Source of the DNA: Phoronis australis
Taxonomy: Eukaryota > Phoronida > Phoronidae
Assembly (NCBI GenBank): GCA_002633005.1
Contig: NMRA01000474.1
Coordinates: 1 to 62,000, forward strand
Direction: 5' to 3'
DNA length: 62,000 nt
This document shows positions 37,599-49,500 of this stretch, piece by piece. Both the position numbers and the translations under genes were made by a program. The notes under the pieces are model-generated. The model saw nothing but the letters and a program-made list of their open reading frames with translations. It was not told the origin of the DNA and did no database searches. Position 1 is the first letter of the stretch; every line of letters starts with the position of its first letter.

Positions 37599-40500
37599 TG
37601 CGCGCGCGCGCCCATACACGTGTGTGCGTTTCAAGGAATTGGAGAAATCATTGTTACATCACAATCATGTATGACCTTACAGTTTAAATAAAACTAATTG
37701 AATTTAGAATCTCCCCTCTTCATTTACATAAAGAAATATCTTAGCTTCTTGGGACTATCATTTGCTAATGACATTTTGAGATTTCCTTATCTCACCCAAA
37801 GAAAAGTTGCAAGTCATCTCAGGACTTCACACCCTGTCTGTAAAAGTTCATTTGACAAAAGGTTGCTCAAAGTTTTTGCCGGGACTAAAGTTGAGCACTG
37901 CGATTATGACAGAACTCTAAAAGTTGTAGTGTTTGGCTAAATCCCGAAGTGGGAAATCGCATAATCTAATTGTTTTTGGTAATTTTTATGAATAAGTAGA
38001 TGATATTTAGGTAATAGTTTCCATAAACGTGCTGAGATTCAAGTTTCACTGGTTACTAGGCTGATGAGACAGTAGTAACAAACCATGTTACAGGTTGAGA
38101 CCACTCACAACCACTTCTTAGTCACGATTGTTATGATTGTCAATTAAAAATTGAACATGGTGGCTCAAACTTTGAACGCCGTGATCAAATTTGAGCGTGG
38201 CAACACTGCTGGTGTTAAACTGTTGAAAAGTGCATGATCTGAACTGTACTCTGTGAAAATAAATTTTAATGTAAAGTTTTTGCAAATTATTTTCTTTTTA
38301 GGAAGCAATAGCTGAGAAGGGCAGAGTGGCTCTAGAAAACGAAAAGGCGACTAGAGAACTCTTGAATAAACTGACGGAAAAGGATGGAGACATGAAGGTA
38401 AAAGGTGGATCTGTTAATGCCAGAGGTCAAAAGGTCATTCAGAGGTCAAAGGGTCATTTTGTTTTGTCTGCTTGCCTAGTGTATTTGTTAGTGTTACATA
38501 TCATTTGTGGGTGACTTGGCTGAGTTTCTTACGCAGAGGTCGGCAACATTTTTAGTTTTCATCACCATATTTTTCAGATGTTTTGTATCCTGGGGCTGCG
38601 CAAGTGGAAACTCGACAATTCAAATTATTTTTTATGAAAAATCATATCATGAGTCTCAGTGGTCAAAAGGTGTCACTGAAGTACGATAGGAGCATTTGAA
38701 AAACCTCAAACCTATGCTATGTATTTGCATTTTACTATCAGTTTTCTCACTGAATAAAAAGTGACATTCAGCGATCTTGAACTTTGCGAACGCTTTGATG
38801 GTGTTCCATAAGAAATTAAAAATTCGACATCAAACTTTAAACACTAAATTATGTTAATTTTAGAAATATTCATTCGATGCCCTGTTATAAGATTGTCAGT
38901 TGGCAATTCTTGATATAAATTAATGAATGTGTTGATGTGAAATTTAGTTTCATCAACTGGAAAGGGTGTTTTAAGTTTTTGGTGACCAGCTCGTGAATGC
39001 AAAAAAAATTCTGGATTACGTGATGCACGATGACTGCTAAGGCCAATAAACACTCTTTCTCCAAAGTCATTCTCATACCGTCTGATTCGAATTGTGTAGG
39101 GCTTGAGTTGGTTTCGCTCGGGTTTTCATACTGTCCACAAAAATCAATATTGAACTAGGTGACATATTTCGATGTTTTGTCATGAATTCCAAAATAATTT
39201 AATGAATTGTTCCCGGGCCAAACACTGAGGTGTGGTTACAGGCGGTGGTGGGCTGAATGCAGGAGGTTGTCGACCCCTGCTCTGTTTCGTTTATTCTCCC
39301 TATAATTTTGCTGTAATTCTTGTGGAGGGCCTAATCCTGTTTTCCTCTCATCATGGTTTGTGCTTGGAAAACTGACAGAAAATCTCATGAGTTTAATAAA
39401 AAAATCTTAATTTTGTTTGTCATGTCACAAGTTTAATTGATATGCTCGACAGTTGTTACCAAAAAATGAGTTGAAACGCTGCTCAACATAATTGAGCAGT
39501 TAGACCACAACTTTATATTCTGTCAAAAATATTTTGTCAGTGGTTTAAGAAATGTCACTATCACCTTTGCCTCACTGGTTGCTGCAAGACTGTAGTTTCT
39601 GCTCCCTCCACTGTGTGTCTCTGTCTGTCGGTTTCTATGTGTGCATCTGTGTGTGACCAACAGGAGCAGTGTGACCACCTAAACCAGGAGATCACCCGGC
39701 TGACCAAGGAGGGACACTGGCTCAGGAGTGAGATGCACAAGAAGGAGTTTGAGTTGCAGGTCAGTGGGGTCCCACCTCAAGGGAAAGGCTTTGGGTCCAA
39801 GACGAGTCCGGAGTTTGAGTTGTTGGTCATTGGGATCCCACCTCGAGGAAAGGCTATGGTTTTGGGACTAATAAGGAGCTGGGGGTGCAGGTCAGTGGGT
39901 CCCACCTCAGGGGGAACAGTCTGAGACTAACCAGGCGTTGTTGCATAGTGAGGACCGACTTCAGGGAAAAGAGATGTAAGGTTTTTGTGGGGATCTACTG
40001 TGGGGGAAGAGCTGTGGAACTTGAATTGTGTGACTAAGGCTTGTAGAGACTTTGGAGTTTAAGCTACAGGCCATTGGGGAAAACAATTTAGAGAAGGTGA
40101 CCCACGGTGGGTCAATGCAGTGGATTTGGGACGAAGTTAAAAGGCTCCTGTAAAATTGCTTCTTGGCTCCATTTCAGGAAAACGAAATTCCTTTGCCTCA
40201 AGTAACAAACAATAAACATGAAATCTGCATCAAGCGTATTCAAAAGACTTTTAGTTTATGTTTTCATAAAACTTTGAGTATGCCTTGATTTGAGTTTTGT
40301 GCAACAGTTTTCTGAGTGGCTTTTGTTTGTTGTTAGTGGTGGTATGTGACCGAATCACATGTAAGGCTTTCCGTTTGTACCTTTTTGATTACAAATTAAT
40401 ATCAAGCAAGTCATTCATAGGTAGACATTTAGGCGATGCATTTTCAATTTACATTGAATAGACGTGTCATTGACAGCTGTCCATTGGTTCTCAGCTCATT

Positions 40501-43500
40501 CTCTGACTCATTGTTGTAGAGTTGTATTTAGTTGAGTGGGCGGCTACAAGGATATCTGGAGTACGCCAAGAAATAGTCGGCCACCCAGTATTGCATGGCC
40601 CGCTCACCAAGATATTTACCAATTCGTGGCATTTTTCAATGTATTGTGTGACAGTAATCAGTTCATAAACGATGTGATATCAAACGAGACTTATCGTTTG
40701 AGTACTTTGAGATTTTTGAGATTTAAAGCACAGTTCCACTTCAGTATTCTTTAGATTTGAGTCTAACAAAGCATAAGATTGAAAACTAGCTCAAAAACAC
40801 TGAATACGTTGATTAGCAAATCTTTCACGTGTAAGATTCTCAAGGGACACACTATCTCATCACGCTGAGGCCAAGTCTCACTTCCCAAACACAAATTTTA
40901 ACTTATTTTACTCATCCATAAATTGTCTGCGTCATCGCAAGATGTTTACGATTCGACAACCATCCCACAATGCCTTTGAAAATCACCAGCAGCGTCATGG
41001 ATGAAATCCCATGAGTTGTACTGCAGCGTGTTATGTTGTTCACTATTTCCTTTGATGTCCACCAGATGGCGGTGAATCGAGTCATGTGGGGAGAAGACCA
41101 AGCCAAGGACACACTGGAGAAGATGAGGAGCGCTCTGGTGGAGAAGGACAAAACTATAGAGGTGCGAGGCTCTCATTAGTGGTCCTCTGACCAATTGCTT
41201 ATCGAAGTCTAAGATCTGATCTTCAAACGCCAAATTTGTTTGGATATTTCTGTTCTTCTCATACATGAGCTCTAATGTCTTTGATTTTATGGTTGAGAAG
41301 ACAGTGATTTGTACAGATTGCTATGTAATACTTTGTGTTGCTACTTGTTACTTTTGAGAGCTTGAAGTTGTGTTTGAACATTTCAGTCGTTACACGCACA
41401 CTTGTATATTGTACTTGTCTGTGTTAGTCTCACATTCTGGTGTGCTGCTCATCACTGAGCACAGTGTAGTGTTCAGCTTTTAGTAGGTACTACTGGTCAT
41501 GCATTCTTTTCAATTTAGAATTTTAAAGCTTTATAGTATCGCCATCCAGTGTTGAAAAGTATCATCCTCAAAGGGGTGTAGGCGGGGTTAAAATGATCTC
41601 TCTTCTTTGCCCTTATGCACCCAGGTTAGCTCAACCTGTTACCCCGGTGATAAAAAGTGTTCCATCACAATTTGTTAAGCTCACAGTTTGGCCTTGCCTT
41701 TGTCACAGTAGTCTGGTTGTTTTCAGACGCTCATTGACAGTGTACGTGACAAGGACAAGCTAATAGCTGAGATGAAAGACTTTAACATTTCCGGAGGGCG
41801 TCTTCCCAGTTTCCCCATGCAACAGGGTCTACCTAACGAGGCCGCTAGTTTGCCCCCAGGACACGGGCGCAAACGAATGGGTCGCAGGGCCAGCATGCCT
41901 TCCATGACAATAGCACCTGAGGTAAGACTACTCCGGTGGTATCCCGTGTGAAGAATTTGATTAAATGATGGGATTCCTGAAAAATGAGGAAATCTATTCC
42001 TTGCATAGAAAACCTATGGAACATGAAAGGTGGAAATTCATAAAATAATTTAAAACAAATGTATTCACCTCAACATTTGCATTAAATTTTCATCATTGTA
42101 TGAATAAAGGAGTTATTAATCTTCCAAGAAATGTTTTTGTGTTCTCTTCCTGCTGTCCTTTGATATTTTAATTGATATTAAAATAATATTAAATTTCACA
42201 GCAAAACGTGTATTAGTGAGTGGTTTATTGAGCACGTGCTTTTGATAGTCTCGGCTGTTAGTATTTTATTTGAAACCAACCTGGTAATTGCGCACTACCT
42301 GCTTTATTTCTCGTTATTGACCTGTCGCCAGGATTTTGAGTGACGGCTTAATTGACCAATCAGAACACAGCATTCTTGACACACCTCTCTGTTTCTAAGC
42401 CGCCATTTTACCCGACAAACAATACGTTGGCGGGTGAAACTTATTGTTTGTTGGTCGACATTACGCAAGGGGGTGGAGCTTGCGATTGGTCAGTTGTCAC
42501 GCAGTTTTCCGAATAGTCTTTCCAATTATTCTGTTTCACGCTGAAACTCACCCAGAAGCTTCTTGTTAGGAGTGAAAACTCACCTCTGTATCTTTGGATT
42601 TCATTGCCGAATTTTCATGAAATTTAGGAAACAGTTTTTTATTAGGGACATGACAACGCCGTCCTGTGGCCATTTTGATGATTATAATTTACCTTAGGAG
42701 CATATTGTTTGCAGTGTAGCTGTGGTCTCATATTTACACTTTGCGTTGCTTTTCTGTATATTGCTGATACATGTTTTGACTGTATGATCTTCTATGAGCC
42801 TTTGTGATTCATACTGCTAGAAATGCTTGGGCCCTTTGGCTCTCCTGAAAAAAAACATTTTTTGAATTTTCCATGATTGCAAGACAAGAAGACGCTTACA
42901 TACATTTCTGTAATATTGGTTTTCAGCTGCACAAATTAGGCCGCAGCCGCCGCGGTTCTGTTCAGTTGGCCGAGATCTGCCAGGATCTATCGGTACTGCG
43001 CGAGAATCTCGAGCAGACCGCGGCACCCTCTAAACCCGTCAATCGGCGCCTGTCCATCAGTGGTCTCATTATCCCACCCTCTTTAGAATCGCCCAGTCAG
43101 GAGGTAGAGCGAGTGTTCATGTCTGTGTCGGTCTACGCTGTAGGCTTCCTACAGCAGCGTAAGAAATCTGCTGCCAGTCTCTGTCGCCATCTTGCTGTTT
43201 TACCATTACTACACCAGCTGCTTGATGAACAGAATCTATAGCTCTGCCTTAATAGCACTTCCAAACCCGCCTTCCGTCGTAAAAACCAACTAACTGTCTT
43301 TTGATGTAGACTTCTCACCATGTTATGAAATTAATCTCAAATTGTTCCCCGGTCTTGTTTAAATTAGGGTTAATTTCTGAGCCTTGGAAGAACTAAATGT
43401 TTGTCACTGCTTGGCAGCTGGCTCTACAAGCTGGTTTGTGGCCGCGGGTGATTTTACGTGCTGATCACGGTCTCAACCAATGGCAAACTGTTTTTCCTTA

Positions 43501-46500
43501 CCCAGAAACCACTTGTATTCTGAGTCTGGAACAACGTGAGAACAACTTTGTAGCAGTAAGAGGGGTAAATCAAAACTTAGTTTCTGTGACGGAACGCAGG
43601 ATTGGATTTGAGTGTTTTGTTCTGGGTAAACCTTGGACAGGTGCTATAGTTAATGTCTTGTATAGATCAAGTACTGATATGTTAAAACGAATGGTAAATA
43701 ATATTTTTGTGATACAAAACATTTCAAATACAGAATATTCATTGCGAAAGGGACTCGCCTAGCGTCTGTCGCGGCCATCATTTGGACGGCAGTTTTAAAA
43801 ATGACGACTTAGAGAGAGAGAAAAGACGACCTGTTTCAAGACAAACTTTGCGAAAATGACTGCTAAATAAAGAACGTTAACATTTCTCATTGATAAATTT
43901 TATTGATGCAGAACCTATAATTTGTTGCTTTAGTGAGATAAATATTCATGCATAAATGGAGTCTGTCAGCAAACGCTGACGGCCATGTTTTTTGGGGAAA
44001 TACCTCCCTGCCCTTTACCGTCAGGATGACCTCATATGGAATTGCAGCATGTGACAAGTGTCAGTCTCAAAACTTTGGACCCCCATTCTAGATGAGTCCC
44101 TGGTTGCCAAATTTCATTATCAAAGAACACGTGGTACCATCTGTCATTTAATTAAAAAGGAGGCATTGGTCACATAAGGCCAGCAAGCTTTTTTCAAGAT
44201 GGCGATCAGACCGTGCAGAGTCTTGTACTAAGTCGGGTCTTGTTCCATATGCCTAACAATTTACAGTACTGTGTTGCTAATGTGCTATGGTTTATTGCTT
44301 AGAAACTAGTCTGCGTTACGCCTGGCTGCTAATAACTGTGTGGTGTATTGTGAACTAATATGTGAACACTCCTTGAAACGGGGAGATTTAACAGTGATAG
44401 TTAAACCGTCAATAAGCCTCCGTTCCTTTGAAAAACTGAATTTGACCATGTACCAGATTATAAAATCGATTTCAACTTGTTCCTTGCTGAGATGAGGAAT
44501 GATTTTTTGTCTTGCAAAAACTAACCGTGCGTGGACACCATGCTCATCTTATAAAATGACACGCCACGATAAGCCAGCTTCTCCATACTGGTTACAAGCA
44601 ATAAGTTAACGAACTAACATGGTGAAGATTTGTGTGCTTGATGAATCAAGAAGTGGCAATAAAATTTATTCTCTTATGCAAAAGAAAATTACAGCCTGTG
44701 GCTTTGAGGATCTTTATGGTGGCTTATTCACGTCAGCATCTCGCTGCATCGGTACACGTCGTGTTATTCCGATGGTCACTTAAGCTGTCAAACCAACATG
44801 TCTGCTTTGTGTTCCTGTAACGCTTTACCATGAATCCCCTTAACACACGGTTGAATGTTTTATAACTTGTCAGTGTTGAGACAACATTAAGCTGCACCTC
44901 GTCCTGCATTGATTGCTGGCTAAAAAAGGAAAAATCCTAAAATTGGTCTGGTAATATTCCTTTACATCCTAGGATTCTATTTCATTACCCAGAACGTCCA
45001 TGAACAACACAAGGAAAAGCTAATAGTTTATTGGAAATGTCTAACCCTGAAAATACGAAATGCTTATTGGGGTTGGCCTATACCAAAATTGCAAATCCAG
45101 AAATGGCAAAAAAGATATTCCCTGTGTTCTTTTTGGTTGCAGAATTGGATTCCTGTCACGATCAGGGATATTATGAGATTGATTTTATGAGAGTAAAGGG
45201 GTAAATTTACTTTTCATCTTTTAGCAAAGACAAGATGTATCTTAAGGGTTATTTGATGGAAGGAGCAAATCCATGTTTTTTGATGTACTTTACATGTCTC
45301 TAGTCTTTCATTGTTCCCATTGTTCATAGCATTTTCCAAATCCTATTTTACTAATTTTTGACTGCTCAGCTTAATAAGTATTCAACATGTCACTTCTCCA
45401 CATTATCACCAAGTTTGTTAATGCTCGTCTGTTCTTGTTTTTAGATTTTTGGGTTGAAACTGCATCAAGCAAGCACCATGCTTTGAATGCTTTGTCAGTT
45501 AGCAAATTATCACTGTTTGACTTGCTTGTAGTACTTGTTAGTTTGCATTTGTACACAATTTTGCTTCCTTTAGATAGTGTAGTTGTCAAACCCCGGCGTC
45601 TGCTTACAGCACTGCAACCTGATAAAGTGAGTATTTTTGATGCACATATCTGTTGTCTGCTCACTCATCAGTATTTGTTTTCAGGGTGAAGAGCATATGC
45701 AAGGAGGTGGTGACACCGGGAGGCAGATGGCGAAGCCGATCCGAGATGACAGAACAGATGGGCAACTAGAGGGTGAGTGTTTGCCTTAGTCATAGATGAA
45801 CTGCATAGCCAGTTATTGCATATTGGTATAGGAAGCTAGTGTGATCGTGTGCTTCACTTTTAATTCATTATGGCGATATCTCGCGAAGTCTTACGTGTTC
45901 TTGCATTTTTGTAAGATTCTCGCCAGGCCTTTATGCAGCGTACCTCCTGGGTGTCCAAATGGACGCCCTAACACTAATTTGGACGCCAATGTATCATTTG
46001 GACGCCCACTGTCAATAGGATCCTTTCAAGTTTGGACTCACACCTTGTAATGAATACTAGGAAGCCTCTGAAGGCTCACAGTGGGGGCTCTTTTTCAAAG
46101 CAGGAAGAAATGTGCAATGTATATACAAAGTATATAAAATGTTGCTATGCTCACACTTGGTTGATAGCATTGTAAAATCTTCTTGGTCTACAGTTTTTTT
46201 AGTAAAAATGCCCACTACAGTATGTTGTTTTGTAAACTTAGGTGTAAAAACAGCTTTTTTTTGTAAAAAAGTCTGTGTTTGGGGGGATTGCTGGGGGTGG
46301 GGGGGTTACGTATCGGAATCATGGACGCCCTGGAATATTGGGAACCCCATTTTGGACACCCTATTTTCAAAATCCTGGATAAAGGCGTGCTCCGACCCCT
46401 CTTTGTGGTGCCAGTCATAGTCGTTGTTGACCTATTTCTAATTTTAATTTATCACCTGCTTTATGCCTGAAGCTGTGAATTGGGCACGGTTTAAAATTGT

Positions 46501-49500
46501 CTTCTGTTATTGGCTGGTGCAGGCTCTGTTGAGCCATTTTAAAATGTCGTCTGCTTGTGATGTCTGCTTGATTGTTTGCAACATCTGCTTAAGATACATT
46601 ATCTCCTTATAAATTATCTGTCAGAGTTTTGTGAGAACACCAGTTTTCAGTAATTATGTCATTCTCGTAACTGCTCCATCTTAGTAGTGTTAGATGTTGG
46701 TGACCTGGTTTGGCTTCTTAAAATACATCTGTCTTCTCCATATTAACAGTCCTGTCATATTTGTCTGAGTACACCATTTTTCATTCTGGCTTAGTTTCTT
46801 CTGAGGCTCAGTGGTGGCGCTAATCAGATCTGACCTAGTTTCAGGTGTCAGGGACATCTGCTCTCTGTTGCTTACCTCTTCACAGGGAATCAATCAATGT
46901 TATCTCAGGGCATCATTACAGCCTATATACTTGTCCACGTGTTGTTATCACCACACTGATAACGTTGTACTAGCAAGGCTGTGTGTAGGTCATAACTGAC
47001 AGATATTCAATTTGGGTGGGAAAAATAACCAGTGTAAATATGGAATACGTAGTGAATGCATATATAAGATGCAAATGTTCAAAAATAAAAATAGTTTTCC
47101 CATTGAGTGAAATAGCTAAGGATATTTTGACCCTTATTTTTATTAAATTCAATGAGCAAGACAAAATACTGCCTTGTTTTTTCTTTTATATTACATGTGT
47201 GTGTGTTCTAATTTTTTGAACAGCACAGCAATTGGGATTTTCATTTTAATAACCCACTTTGCCTGAAAGTAATCATTCCATTGCTGGTCTTGTTGGCAGC
47301 TATGGTGCTAGTGACTGAGTTCTGTTCATTGTCATACATCTTGGCTTGAACCAAATTTTGGAGGACAGTGTGCGTAAGATTTATAGTACTCAACAGTTAG
47401 TATTCTGCATAGGAGTGTCTGTGTTGCCTGAGGAGATGTCTGTACTGGAGGTGTAGTCCTTTTTACTATACTTGTGTAGTGCCATGGCTCTGTATCCTGA
47501 ATCAGCCAGACTGTCAGTCATCTTTAGGTACACGCCCACTGGGGCACCAGCGAATGATTTTGGTGAGTTATCCATAGTCTGTGTGGCTGAAAGACTGACA
47601 CCAGCTGGTGTTGAATCATTGTAAGAACCTGATTGTAGACATTTGTTGAACATACAGCAATGCTCGCGATAAATAATTTTCAATCGTATTCGTTCGAGTT
47701 TTGCGTATCGTCGACAGTCGTTTAGAGCGCAACAATAAGCAGACGGCCATGAGATATAAGACAAGTTATGAGTCAAATGACAGCTGTATCTGGAGACTGT
47801 TCTTGTCTCATCTGGAGCCATAACTAAAACTACACGTGGTTACCAGAGTATCTGACCACTGTAGGAAGAAGTCACTGATTAAATTATATCAATCTTTACG
47901 TTAAACAACTCCCACTAGATATTGAGGTTTTGAATCCATTAACTGAGCCTTACCTTGTCAGTTGAAGCTAGTGCAGGGAAAGTTGATACTAATACTAGTA
48001 CTCGGGTACTGCTGGTTCTTACGTGTACTAACTATTACTGCCTATTACTAGAATTTCTGGTAGTAGTGCTACTGTTTGCTGCTGCAGTAATTATTACACT
48101 TGTTGTCGCTACCTCTTTACTTCTTCTACTGATGCTGATCTTACTAGTTTGTTTACTATTTCGTACTAACTACACTGTCTGTTACTATGTTTACTAGCAC
48201 GAGTGGTACTTGTACTAGTACAGTAATTGCCACCGGTCTTGTATACGTTGTACCAGACGTGCGCAGGTCGCTCAGGTGGGCCCATTGCACTGATCACCTG
48301 GAATCATTTTATGCTTTATTAATATACAGTTAAAACTGAGCAGAGGAGCGAGAGACCTGACTCAAGGGTCTAGCAGTGTGCCCCAGTAGGACTTGTGCTA
48401 GCCGTACTACTTGTTGACAACTATTAAAACTGCTTTGCCCATGTGATTACCACAAACTCCTATTTCAACTACAACTGCTATAACATTGCTACTGCTAATA
48501 TCTTTACTCTAATAATCTTTCAATATTCTTAATGCCAGCCATATCATTGCAGATAAAGATGGTCATGAGAAGTCAAATGCTTCAACGACTTCTCCTAATA
48601 AATGGGACGAGAAGCAGCGTGTCCTAGAGGAGGAGCTTGCCGCCGAGAAACAGAAAAATGACATCCTGAAGCAGCAGTTGAATGATCTGCTGCTGACACC
48701 AGATGGCGCTCAAGCAGTCTCCAGTGGCACGGTGGCCATCTTGAAAAAACAACTAAATCAGGTTTGGCTTTGATGGATATTTTGACTTACTAGAAAGTGC
48801 TTGTCATCGACCACTGAGTGTTTCACATACCTGTGCTTGTTCTTTTAAAAGCACTGTTACACATGGAGGAATGATCGACCAAAGCGCCGCACCATAGGCA
48901 AGATATGGGTGTTGGTAGACCAAAGGAAATGTTTTCTTATTGTTATATAATATTTTCTCAGCAAAGTTATTAGAGTGCACATTAAAAATAATGGGACAGA
49001 GGGACGTTTAATGTCTCCATAACAACTGACCACAGATGGAATCACAGTCACTAACTAGAAAAGGGGGGACCTGAATTTTGTCCAATTATTTTTGGCTTGC
49101 TCTCTATGCTTAAGTACCATGTACAGTTGAAGTCAAAAGTATTCGGACAAAATCATCTGGAATTACCATCTTTAGGGTTAAGAAGAAGGCGAATTCATCG
49201 TCAATATAGTCTTCCCTCATAACTGATAATAGAGAGGAAGTAACAAGAAGATTAGAAAGGTGTCGCTCTACTTGTCATTACCAGTCTTTTTTGACGTTAC
49301 CAGAATTAGCTGTCACGACAGAGAAATGGTATTTTGGTATTTTGTCTAACTACTTGATTTGTCTTGCACTGTATGTTGGGATGACTCTGTGTTTATCAGC
49401 AATAATTTGTAATATATCATGTGGCTTGCTCCATGTTGTTGATGCTAACGTCTTGAAATTTGTGATTTCACGTTGAAATCGTCATGATGATAGCTTGAAG

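Noticed and set aside
39664-39924. Longer exon 17 reading through the donor
   Set aside because: The frame is open only because the intronic repeat copies the exon end; the 39760 donor gives an exon of 96 nt matching its neighbours. Kept as a finding, not a gene model.
43397-43762. 121-codon ORF in intron 20
   Set aside because: Open by chance length, with no recognisable domain and no compatible splice connection. Left as unexplained, not called.
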